This document shows, one piece after another, positions 1-7,073 of a DNA stretch of 30,525 bases. The position numbers were made by a program, and so were the translations under genes. The notes under the pieces were generated by a model that saw only the letters and a list, made by a program, of their open reading frames with translations, was not told the origin of the DNA and ran no database searches. The stretch's first letter is position 1, and each line of letters starts with the position of its first letter. The stretch is taken from positions 1 to 30,525 of IMG/VR virus record IMGVR_UViG_3300042336_000420, one strand, 5' to 3'. This stretch comes from a virus.

Positions 1-127
1 GGCCTTTTGATCTTACTTGATGAGGTCATTAGGCCGTTTTTCAAACAAAAAGAGTCGAAGTCTCTAGAGGAACTCACAGCGCAACTTGAGCAAGTCCAAA
101 TTGATTTAAACTCGATAAAATTAGATA
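1..127. repeat. Terminal direct repeat, left copy (contig circularisation overlap)
   Basis: These 127 bases are identical to the last 127 bases of the window (30399-30525). The repeat begins and ends inside one open reading frame that reads through intact when the copies are merged. A length of 127 equals a common maximum k-mer of short-read assemblers, so I read it as an assembly overlap of a circular or circularly permuted molecule rather than a biological terminal repeat. Confidence 0.95.
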
Positions 128-156
128 AAGCCATTAGGAAACTTAGTGATGTTTGA
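1..156 (+). CDS. Small membrane protein with coiled coil, C-terminal part (gene cut by contig ends)
   Basis: This is the 3' part of a gene whose 5' part is at 30291-30398; frame 1 continues that frame exactly. Joined, it encodes 87 residues starting at a TTG codon (30291) behind a GGCGAGGG ribosome site and ending at TGA 154-156. The first third is hydrophobic (about residues 14-46, enough for one or two membrane passes). The rest is charged and heptad-like, with several Leu/Ile spaced in a coiled-coil manner. It overlaps the next gene by about 11 bases and lies just upstream of the packaging genes. A holin or spanin-type role is possible from topology alone, but I do not recognise the family. 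Confidence 0.75.
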   Translation, partial: GLLILLDEVIRPFFKQKESKSLEELTAQLEQVQIDLNSIKLDKAIRKLSDV

Positions 157-427
157 TTTTTTAAATATAAAAAAACTATATGAGGATTTAGATTATTGGA
201 AAATGATTGGAATTGATTCGGACATTTATGAGTGTCCAGAGCATCGTCTTGAATATTATCCTCTCGTTCTAGAGGCTAAAAAGCTGCATTACTATGGTCC
301 AGAAATTACAGATTATGTACTTTTAAAACTCATTCTTGAGTCGAAGAGACCATTTTATAAACAAAAATATATTTGGTATTTGATAAAATTGAAAATTAAA
401 AAATTCTTTGGTATGATTAAATTATGA
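146..427 (+). CDS. Hypothetical protein upstream of terminase genes
   Basis: It encodes 93 residues from GTG 146, or 92 from ATG 149; both starts sit 6-9 bases behind AGGAA (136-140), so the sequence does not decide between them. The protein is rich in Tyr, Leu, Ile and Lys, with no signal peptide and no motif I recognise. Its start overlaps the end of the small membrane-protein gene and its end overlaps the next start by four bases (ATGA, 424-427), so it is translationally coupled inside the packaging operon. The C-terminus is strongly basic (several Lys-Lys pairs), which would suit nucleic-acid contact, but that is inference. Confidence 0.7.
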   Translation: MMFDFLNIKKLYEDLDYWKMIGIDSDIYECPEHRLEYYPLVLEAKKLHYYGPEITDYVLLKLILESKRPFYKQKYIWYLIKLKIKKFFGMIKL

Positions 428-747
428 GCAATTCTACTGTACAAAATTCTAGAAATAAGCCAGGAAAGAAACCAGGGTCTGAAAAGACTGGTGGTCGTAA
501 AGCTGGGACTCCTAATAAACGGACTTGTTGGTTAAAGTCAGTTCTAGAGGAGAATGATTTCGACTGGGGCAAAGACTTTGCTCTATCAATGAGATGCTCA
601 GACTACGAGAGAGTCAAGATTCTTATTGAGCTTCTTCCTTATCTCAATCCAAAAGTTAACCCACAAAGTTTAGATGATGAAAGCTCAGAGTCTAATGATA
701 TTAATATCAATTTAAATTTAAGCTCGCTATTGAATGAACAAAGTTGA
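424..747 (+). CDS. Putative terminase small subunit
   Basis: It encodes 107 residues. The basic N-terminus is followed by GGRKAGTPNKRT at about residues 23-34, a motif common in small phage proteins encoded directly before the large terminase and often annotated as small terminase subunit. The C-terminal quarter is acidic and Asn/Ser/Leu-rich. The stop lies 14 bases inside the large terminase gene, a typical TerS/TerL overlap. The expected role is recognition of the packaging site and loading of the large subunit. The assignment rests on the motif and position; no helix-turn-helix is obvious, and two TerS-like small proteins encoded at 23971-24464 are competing candidates. Confidence 0.55.
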   Translation: MSNSTVQNSRNKPGKKPGSEKTGGRKAGTPNKRTCWLKSVLEENDFDWGKDFALSMRCSDYERVKILIELLPYLNPKVNPQSLDDESSESNDININLNLSSLLNEQS

Positions 748-2080
748 AACTATTGAGACCTTAGTTAGGACTCTAAAGCCTGTTCAAAAAGAAATGCTAA
801 AAAAATTTATTGGTTCAAAGCAAAGAACTAATGTTTTTCATTGTTCAAGACGTTTAGGAAAGACATATTTACTTTGTATATTATCAGTCATTTACGCATT
901 AAAAAAAAATGATTCACAAATTCGCTATGCTTCGGTAACTCAAAAAGCTGCCAGAAAAATGGTTCATCCAATTTTTAAAGATTTATTTAATCAAATCCCT
1001 TTAAAATATCGGGGAAAATGGAACTCTCAAGAGGGTGCTTATGTTTTTCAAAATGGAAGCATGATCCACTTAGCAGGGGTAAACTGTGGCCACAGCGATG
1101 ATCTTAGAGGGACAGCTTCAGATCTTGCGGTGGTGGATGAAGCGGCCTTTGTAGATGAGTTGGGTTATTTAGTGGACTCGGTGCTAATGCCCCAGCTCTT
1201 ATCAGTAAAAGACTCTCGTTTGATTATGGCATCAAGCTCCCCCATCTCTCCGAGTCATGAGTTTGTAGATTTCATTCAAAAAACTAAAGTAGAAAATTCT
1301 TATTATAGTTACACAATTCGAGACGGTAACTACGACAAAAATTTAATAAATGAATTCTGTAAAGAGGCGGGGGGCGAAAATTCGACGGCTTGGCTCAGAG
1401 AATATATGAATCAAATAATAGTTGATTCTGATTATTCAATCATTCCTGAAGCGGCAAACATGTCTTTTGGAATAAACAAAAATGATAAATATAAATACTT
1501 TCAAAAATATGTATCAATGGACATTGGCACCAAAGATCTAACTTTTATTATTTTTGGATATTATGACTTTCTTAGGGCTAAGCTTTGCATTGAGCGAGAG
1601 TTTATTATCAATGGGCCTCAAATGACCACTCCCCTCATTGCTGAAAATGTTAAACAAATTGAAAAAGAGCTCTGGAGTAATTTAGAAAATGAAGTGCGGA
1701 GAATCTCAGACAATAATAATCTCTTATTGCTTCAGGACTTAGGTTACATTCACGACTGTCATTTTATTCCTACGTCAAAAGATAGTTTAGAGGCAATGGT
1801 TAACGAGATGAGGATCTGGTTTAAAGATGATAGAATTGAAATATCTGAAGAATGCCCGCTCTTGTTAGACTCTCTAAAATTTGGATTTTGGAACGAGTCA
1901 CGGTCAGCCTGGGGCAAATCAAAAACTCTTGGACATTTCGACGGGGTCGCCGCTATCATGTATTTGATTAGAAATGTGGACGTATTCACTAACCCAATTC
2001 CTGTGAGGGTTGGGCCAAATGAAATTTTGATAGAATACGAAAATGAATCTTATTCTGCACTAGAATCAATTTTAAGATAA
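734..2080 (+). CDS. terL: Terminase large subunit (ATPase/nuclease)
   Basis: It encodes 448 residues, the normal size for a phage packaging motor. The Walker A variant SRRLGKT is at residues 38-44 and Walker B LAVVDEA at 131-137, with catalytic D135-E136. A coupling-type motif, ASSSP, follows at about 166-170. The C-terminal RNase H-like nuclease starts at VSMDIG with first metal-binding Asp D263; later acidic positions are in LLQDLGY and GHFDGVAA. The ATPase pumps DNA through the portal and the nuclease cuts the concatemer. The ATG at 734 overlaps the preceding gene and fits the position of the N-terminal ATPase fold. The portal gene follows after 19 bases. Confidence 0.95.
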   Translation: MNKVETIETLVRTLKPVQKEMLKKFIGSKQRTNVFHCSRRLGKTYLLCILSVIYALKKNDSQIRYASVTQKAARKMVHPIFKDLFNQIPLKYRGKWNSQEGAYVFQNGSMIHLAGVNCGHSDDLRGTASDLAVVDEAAFVDELGYLVDSVLMPQLLSVKDSRLIMASSSPISPSHEFVDFIQKTKVENSYYSYTIRDGNYDKNLINEFCKEAGGENSTAWLREYMNQIIVDSDYSIIPEAANMSFGINKNDKYKYFQKYVSMDIGTKDLTFIIFGYYDFLRAKLCIEREFIINGPQMTTPLIAENVKQIEKELWSNLENEVRRISDNNNLLLLQDLGYIHDCHFIPTSKDSLEAMVNEMRIWFKDDRIEISEECPLLLDSLKFGFWNESRSAWGKSKTLGHFDGVAAIMYLIRNVDVFTNPIPVRVGPNEILIEYENESYSALESILR

Positions 2081-2099
2081 ATTATGGAGGATTTTTTAA

Positions 2100-4049
2100 A
2101 TGGCAAATACTTATTGGGCGGCAGAAACTAACGAGAATATTTCATCTGAAATTATAGCTAAATGGGGAGACTATAAAAAGTATCTCCTTCAAAGTGGAAT
2201 GTTACGAGTCTTAAGAAAATCTTATCAATGTTATTATGGGGCTCCTGATATAAAGGACGTTGATCAATCTCTAAAAGCAATTCATGTAAATAACTACGCT
2301 TCAATCCTTCGCAATTTGCACGTCATGATCACAAGCTCAAGACCAGCTTGGTCTTGCCGTGCAATCAACTCAGATCTTGAATCTCAAACAAGTGCAGAAC
2401 TTGGCGAAGGCTTACTTGATTATTATATGCGTGAGCAAGGCATTGAGGTTAAGTGTAACAAGGCGACTGAACTTGCTCTTTTCTTAAGAGAAGGCTGGGT
2501 GGTTGTTGATTGGGACGTTACTAAGGGCGATGTTATAGCCTACGATGAAAATCAAAATCCAATCTTTGCAGGCGATGTTGATGTCAACACTTACTCAATG
2601 ATAGATGTTTGCCGAGATATTTACAAAAGAGATGCAAACCATGATTGGTTTATTGTTCGCAAGTTTGTAAATAAATTTGATCTGGCTGCAAGTTATAAAG
2701 ATTTAGCCGATAAAATTGTGAATCTTTCGGAAGACGAAAGAAATAATTTTGAGTATGAACTTAATCCAGTTCAAAACCGTTTAATGACTTCAGAGAGTGA
2801 TTTAATTCCAGTATACACTCTTTATCATGCTAAGACTCCAGCTTTACCAGAAGGCCGCTTGGTGATCTGTTTAGACAAAGATATCACACTCTTTGATGGG
2901 CCACTCCCTTATAAAAAACCTTACTTGTTTGCTATTAGCACCACTCTTCAGCAAGATTTTGCCTTCGGTCATTCAAATATGTTTGATCTTTTACCTCTGC
3001 AAGATGCAATTGATTCGACTTTCTCGGCTATTTTAACCAATCAAGCTGCCAATGCGGTGCAGAACTTCCAAATGCCCAAAGGGTCGGGGATTAAAGTTAC
3101 GCAAGTTTCGGGCGGTATGAATGTCATAGAGTTTGATCCAAAGCTTGGGCCTCTTGCTCCCCTAGATCTTTTAAAAACAGCTCCAGAGGTTTTTAACTTC
3201 ACCGAAACATTAAATCAGTACATGCAGCTCTTATCAGGTGTAAGTTCCATCTCAAGAGGAGACGCTCCGGCTTCAATGTCAGGTGCTGCCATGGCATTAT
3301 TGCAGCAACAATCTATTCAATTCTCAAGTGGTCTCCAATTAAGTCATACGATGATGTTAGAGAACTTAGGGACTGCAATCATTGAGCTCCTTCAGACTTA
3401 TGCTGAAGAGCCAAGACTCGCAATTATTGCAGGTAAAACCAATCAGCCATTTATGAAGTATTTTAAAAGCTCTGACTTACAAGGTGTTAATCGAGTTATT
3501 ATCGACACGGCTAATCCATTAACCAAAACAAGTGCAGGACGTGTTGAGATTGCTAATCAACTTTTGGCAACTCCAGGCATGATCAAAACTCCAGAGCAAT
3601 ATTTGGGCGTCGTTACAACTGGAAACCTAGAGCCTCTTTATGAATATGATAGATCTAGGCAGCATCTTACTAAATCAGAAAATGAGGCTCTTATGCAAGG
3701 CCAGGACGTTATTGCAATCTTAACAGATGACCACGCAGTCCATGTTTTAGAGCATTCTTGTGTTGCTAATAATATTGAAGTCAGAACTAAGCCTGAGCTC
3801 CTTCAAAAGGTTTTAGATCACATTCAAGATCACATTAACATTGCTCAACAAATGACCCCAGAGATGGCGGCTATGTTGAAACAAACTAGCTTTTATCAAG
3901 CTCCACAACCTCCACCACAAGCTCAAGCAATGCCTCAAGGTGGCGGAGTAAATCCCAATTTGATTGGGCCTCAAACTACACTAGAACAAAAAGTTAGCGG
4001 AATAAATTTGCCAAAACCTGCGCAAAGTCCACTCCCTAACTTAACATAA
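2100..4049 (+). CDS. Portal protein
   Basis: It encodes 649 residues, in the usual range for podovirus-type portals. The dodecameric portal forms the DNA channel at one capsid vertex, binding terminase during packaging and the connector afterwards. Supporting signs are the position right after terL, the long mixed alpha/beta body, and the segment near residues 380-420 (SGVSSISRGDAP followed by SMSGAAMALLQQQ), which resembles the tunnel-helix region of portals in short-tailed phages. The C-terminal 60 residues are rich in Pro and Gln and probably disordered. A strong GGAGG lies about 8 bases before ATG 2100. The scaffold gene follows after 13 bases. Confidence 0.85.
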   Translation: MANTYWAAETNENISSEIIAKWGDYKKYLLQSGMLRVLRKSYQCYYGAPDIKDVDQSLKAIHVNNYASILRNLHVMITSSRPAWSCRAINSDLESQTSAELGEGLLDYYMREQGIEVKCNKATELALFLREGWVVVDWDVTKGDVIAYDENQNPIFAGDVDVNTYSMIDVCRDIYKRDANHDWFIVRKFVNKFDLAASYKDLADKIVNLSEDERNNFEYELNPVQNRLMTSESDLIPVYTLYHAKTPALPEGRLVICLDKDITLFDGPLPYKKPYLFAISTTLQQDFAFGHSNMFDLLPLQDAIDSTFSAILTNQAANAVQNFQMPKGSGIKVTQVSGGMNVIEFDPKLGPLAPLDLLKTAPEVFNFTETLNQYMQLLSGVSSISRGDAPASMSGAAMALLQQQSIQFSSGLQLSHTMMLENLGTAIIELLQTYAEEPRLAIIAGKTNQPFMKYFKSSDLQGVNRVIIDTANPLTKTSAGRVEIANQLLATPGMIKTPEQYLGVVTTGNLEPLYEYDRSRQHLTKSENEALMQGQDVIAILTDDHAVHVLEHSCVANNIEVRTKPELLQKVLDHIQDHINIAQQMTPEMAAMLKQTSFYQAPQPPPQAQAMPQGGGVNPNLIGPQTTLEQKVSGINLPKPAQSPLPNLT

Positions 4050-4062
4050 TAAAAGAGGGATC

Positions 4063-4992
4063 ATGTCAGAAGTAGAACACAGCGAAGTACCAAGCGAAGT
4101 AGAATCAACTAATGAAGGTCTAGACTTAGAGCTAGACCTTGGTCTAGGTAATGATGAAACTCAAGTTGAAACTGAGGAAAAACCTGAAGAGGTTGTAAAT
4201 AATCTTAAGAAAAAGTTTTTACTGAAAGTTGACGGCGAAGAGTTTGAAGAGGAGTTTGACCTCTCAGATGAAGAGTCATTAAAAAAAGAATTGCAACTTG
4301 CCAGAGCTGCAAAGAAAAGAATGGCTGAAGCTGCTGAAATTAAGAAAAAGAACTTTGAGATTATGCAGCAGCTTGAACAGGATCCCATTGCATTAGCTAA
4401 AAAGATGGGTCCAAAAGGTAGAGAAATTATTGAGAAATACCTTTACGAGCAACTCATTGAAGAGAATATGAGTCCTGAGGAAAAAGAATATAAAAACGCA
4501 ATGGCAGAGCTTGAACAGTATCGAGCTGAAAAAAAGCAAGCTGAAGAGCAAAGAAAGCTCGAAGCTGAGACAGCAGAACAGCAAAAATATGAGCAATATT
4601 ATCAAAACTTAATTATTGAGGGACTTGAGAAGTCTGGACTTCCTAAGACTCCGCAAAATGCTCAGAGAATGGCTTCACTACTTCAAAAGAATTTATCTCT
4701 TGGCTTAGAATTAACTCCGAGTGATTTAGCGAATGAAGTGAAGAGAGAGAATTTAGAGCTTATTAAAACTCTTTCCGCCAATGCAACTCCTGAACAATTA
4801 TTAGAATTATTCGGGGCAGATGTTGCAAAGAAAATAAGACAGCATGATTTAAAAATGATTAAGTCTAAACAAATGCAAGGTATCAAAACACCTTCACAAG
4901 TGGCAAGCCCAGCAAAGTCTGAAGTTAAAAGACCAATGACTACAGATGAGTATCGAGAAATGCTCAATGAAAGAATGAAAACTCTCAAATAA
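4063..4992 (+). CDS. Capsid scaffolding protein
   Basis: It encodes 309 residues. The N-terminus is very acidic (clusters of Glu, Asp and Leu up to about residue 45), followed by a long, highly charged helical region rich in Glu, Lys, Gln and Ala with coiled-coil character. A short basic C-terminus ends near residue 309. This composition, and a position between portal and major capsid genes, is typical of internal scaffolding proteins that guide capsid assembly and then leave. No protease motif is visible, so it is probably not a protease-scaffold fusion. GAGGG precedes the ATG. Confidence 0.8.
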   Translation: MSEVEHSEVPSEVESTNEGLDLELDLGLGNDETQVETEEKPEEVVNNLKKKFLLKVDGEEFEEEFDLSDEESLKKELQLARAAKKRMAEAAEIKKKNFEIMQQLEQDPIALAKKMGPKGREIIEKYLYEQLIEENMSPEEKEYKNAMAELEQYRAEKKQAEEQRKLEAETAEQQKYEQYYQNLIIEGLEKSGLPKTPQNAQRMASLLQKNLSLGLELTPSDLANEVKRENLELIKTLSANATPEQLLELFGADVAKKIRQHDLKMIKSKQMQGIKTPSQVASPAKSEVKRPMTTDEYREMLNERMKTLK

Positions 4993-5041
4993 TTTTTTAT
5001 TGCAAAATGCTCTTTTTTTATACACAATTTAATTATCAAAA

Positions 5042-5083
5042 AGCTCTCTAAATAAAATTCAATACCAGAATTTTTAGAGGGCT
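5042..5083 (+). other. Hairpin upstream of the HNH gene
   Basis: AGCTCTCTAAA (5042-5052) pairs with TTTAGAGGGCT (5073-5083): 11 base pairs including one G-U, with a 20-base loop. No T-run follows, so it is not a standard terminator. Its right arm holds the AGAGGG that would serve the 19-codon ORF at 5085, so it could hide that ribosome site. Confidence 0.45.
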
Positions 5084-5084
5084 A

Positions 5085-5144
5085 ATGAATACATTCAAAG
5101 TCTCACTACCAGAGATAGAGAAAAATCAGGAAAATTTAATATGA
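5085..5144 (+). CDS. Possible 19-residue leader ORF before the HNH gene
   Basis: An ATG at 5085 opens 19 codons ending in TGA 5142-5144, overlapping the HNH ATG at 5141 in an ATGA arrangement. An AGAGGG sits only 3-4 bases ahead of the ATG, a tight spacing. The peptide (beginning MNTFKVSLPE) resembles nothing I know. It could be a coupling leader for the endonuclease or a remnant of sequence brought in with it. Existence as an expressed peptide is uncertain. Confidence 0.3.
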   Translation: MNTFKVSLPEIEKNQENLI

Positions 5145-5686
5145 AAATTTGTTCTAAATGTAATCGTTCTTTAGAGAATAAATGTTTTTATAAAAACTCT
5201 CAAAGTTTTGACGGCCTTCGTCCATCTTGTATTGAGTGTGATAAAAATATTAGAAAACTTTGGAGAGATAACAATAAAACAAGAATAAAAGAAGTTAGTA
5301 CAGAATACAGAAAAAATAATTTGAAATACTTCTCAAAAAAAATGGTTCAAATTAATAAAAAGAGACGACATAACAACGATTCTTTTAAACTTGAACACAA
5401 TTATAGAGGAATAATTTCAAATGCAATTAGAAAGAATTATAAAGAAACTAAGGCAACTGAATTACTTGGTTGTTCAATAGATTTTTATAAAAACTATTTA
5501 GAGAGTAATTTTAGAGATGGAATGACTTGGGACAATAAAGGAAAACTATGGGACATTGATCACATAAACCCTTTAAAAAATTTTGATTGTTCTAATTACG
5601 ATCAAGCCAAAGAAGCATTTAATTATAAAAATACTCAAGTGTTATTAAAAAAAGAACATAAATTAAAAACTCTCTGCGGAAAATAG
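5141..5686 (+). CDS. HNH homing-type endonuclease
   Basis: It encodes 181 residues. Two CxxC pairs (C4/C7 and C30/C33) form a likely N-terminal zinc finger. A basic Lys/Arg/Asn-rich linker follows, then a C-terminal HNH nuclease core with D140-H141 in WDIDHINPL, N164 and H173 (spacing N-x8-H). Phage HNH enzymes of this type cut DNA and often spread by homing into intergenic sites. It lies between scaffold and major capsid genes, where most phages have nothing. The coding strand is more A-rich than its neighbours. AGGA lies about 8 bases ahead of the ATG. Too little sequence flanks it to fold a group I intron, so it reads as a free-standing insertion. Confidence 0.85.
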   Translation: MKICSKCNRSLENKCFYKNSQSFDGLRPSCIECDKNIRKLWRDNNKTRIKEVSTEYRKNNLKYFSKKMVQINKKRRHNNDSFKLEHNYRGIISNAIRKNYKETKATELLGCSIDFYKNYLESNFRDGMTWDNKGKLWDIDHINPLKNFDCSNYDQAKEAFNYKNTQVLLKKEHKLKTLCGK

Positions 5687-5698
5687 TACGCAGCAAAC

Positions 5699-5708
5699 AA
5701 GGAAGTGA
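5699..5708 (+). promoter_or_regulatory. Near-perfect Shine-Dalgarno for the capsid gene
   Basis: AAGGAAGTGA differs at one base from the full anti-SD complement AAGGAGGTGA. Counting from the AAGGAAG core, six bases separate it from the ATC at 5712, the ideal distance. No ATG, GTG or TTG lies at that position, so this site is the main evidence for the unusual start. Confidence 0.7.
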
Positions 5709-5711
5709 CTT

Positions 5712-6989
5712 ATCGCACAATATAATACAACAAGCACACTAGACGGCCTCTTTAAAATTGTTTATGGAGAAGGTCCTATCAATGCAATTCCTGAAATTGC
5801 AATCCTTCAAAAAGATATTAAATTTGAAAAAGCTCAAAAAATTGGGAAGTCTTACAACTTTCCAGTGATTTTATCATCTGAAGCAGGCGTTACTTACCTT
5901 GCTGCAGGTGCAGGCGTTACAACTCTCAATGATGCAATTGCGGCGCAATTAAAAGAGGCATCTGTAGATGCAAACCAAATCATTATCAGAGGTCAAATGG
6001 ACTACGAGGCAGCGGCAAAAGCTACTACTTCAAAAGATTCTTTCAAGTCTGCAACTGAATTGCTTGTTATGAACTTGCAAGAGACTGGCTCACAACGTCT
6101 TGAGATTGCAATGTTGTATGGACAATCACCAACTGGTCTTGGAACTGCTGACAGCTCTGTAAATGCATCGTCAACTACTACAACTGTGACAATGCTTGCA
6201 GCAGGTTGGGCTCCTGGTATCTGGTCTGGTAAAGAAAATGCATTAGTAAACTTTTATAAAGTGTCTGATGACTCTCTTATCTCTTCTGGTGACAACGCTA
6301 TCTTTTCAGTAACTACAATTGATTATGTAAACAAAAAGATTGTCTTCACAGGAACAAGCACAGGGATTTCAGCTCTCGACACTGCACTAGCTGCAGGTGA
6401 TTGTTACATCCATTGGAAAAATGCGAAAAGTGCTGAGATGGCTGGTATCGACAAGATTGTGACTAATTCAGGATCTCTTTTCGGAATTAGCGCGGCGACT
6501 TACTCTTTGTGGAGCGGTTCAAGCTACTCTTTTGGATCTGCAGCAGCTACAACTGCTAAATTGTTAAATATGGCAGGCTTAGCAGTGAGCAAAGGTGGCT
6601 TACTTGGCGAAGCTAATATCTATCTTTCTCCTAAAACATTTATGAATGTTTCTGGAACTATGACAGATCTACGTCGTCAAAATGGTGGTCAAAAAGAAAC
6701 TACTGGTATCGCTGGCTTTGAAACTATCACATTGATGGGACCTAACGGAAAACTTAACCTTGTTCCTCATCCAATGATTAAAGAGGGCGAGTGCTTCTTA
6801 ATTCCTGTGAAACAAATGAGAAGAATTGGAACTCAAGAGTTCTCTTACATGACTCCGGGCAGATCTTCAGAGCTTTTCTTGCACATTCAAGACAAAAATG
6901 CCTACGAGCTTCGTCTCTACTCAGCGCAAGCTATCGTGTGCTTGAAACCTGCTCAAACTGTAAAAGGTACTGGTATCGTTAACACTTAA
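5712..6989 (+). CDS. Major capsid protein (HK97-type), apparent ATC start
   Basis: The frame open from 5709 to 6989 gives 425 residues if it begins at ATC 5712. The N-terminal stretch (reading MAQYNTTSTLDGLF if ATC gives Met, then about 40 more residues) looks like real capsid sequence and is continuous with the rest. Starting at GTG 5865 would remove 51 such residues. An in-frame TGA at 5706-5708 prevents a longer protein. Ala/Gly/Thr-rich composition, size and position after scaffold fit an HK97-fold capsid subunit. Likely explanations are true AUC initiation behind the strong ribosome site or a G-to-C variant/error in an original ATG. Two hairpins follow the stop. Confidence 0.85.
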   Translation: MAQYNTTSTLDGLFKIVYGEGPINAIPEIAILQKDIKFEKAQKIGKSYNFPVILSSEAGVTYLAAGAGVTTLNDAIAAQLKEASVDANQIIIRGQMDYEAAAKATTSKDSFKSATELLVMNLQETGSQRLEIAMLYGQSPTGLGTADSSVNASSTTTTVTMLAAGWAPGIWSGKENALVNFYKVSDDSLISSGDNAIFSVTTIDYVNKKIVFTGTSTGISALDTALAAGDCYIHWKNAKSAEMAGIDKIVTNSGSLFGISAATYSLWSGSSYSFGSAAATTAKLLNMAGLAVSKGGLLGEANIYLSPKTFMNVSGTMTDLRRQNGGQKETTGIAGFETITLMGPNGKLNLVPHPMIKEGECFLIPVKQMRRIGTQEFSYMTPGRSSELFLHIQDKNAYELRLYSAQAIVCLKPAQTVKGTGIVNT

Positions 6990-7010
6990 TAACTTTTTTA
7001 AAAGTTATTA
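6987..7010 (+). terminator. AT-rich hairpin at the capsid stop codon
   Basis: TAATAACTTTT (6987-6997) is the exact reverse complement of AAAAGTTATTA (7000-7010). It overlaps the TAA stop and is followed by TTATTCTTC, a poor U-tract. It may stabilise the 3' end of capsid mRNA or act as a weak terminator together with the GC-rich hairpin just downstream. Confidence 0.45.
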
Positions 7011-7023
7011 TTATTCTTCATGT

Positions 7024-7050
7024 GCCCTCTGAAAAGTACACTCAGAGGGC
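7024..7050 (+). terminator. GC-rich hairpin between capsid and fibre genes
   Basis: GCCCTCTGA (7024-7032) pairs perfectly with TCAGAGGGC (7042-7050) around a nine-base loop. It is followed by CTCAATCTTT, an imperfect U-tract. It is among the strongest hairpins in this AT-rich genome and separates the capsid gene from the fibre gene, so partial termination or mRNA-end protection is likely. Confidence 0.55.
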
Positions 7051-7073
7051 CTCAATCTTTGGAAGGAATTGTC

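Noticed and set aside
5085-5711. Group I intron carrying the HNH gene within the capsid gene
   Set aside because: Only about 56 bases before and 25 after the HNH frame lie outside coding sequence, too little for a catalytic core, and no P7-like pairing was found. The ATC with its own strong ribosome site explains the capsid start better.
5865-6989. Capsid protein starting at GTG 5865
   Set aside because: It would discard 51 well-formed upstream codons in the same frame and has no ribosome site directly ahead.
7020-7073. Fibre gene starting at ATG 7020
   Set aside because: This start lies at the edge of a strong hairpin with no ribosome site, whereas ATG 7074 has GGAAGGA at good distance.
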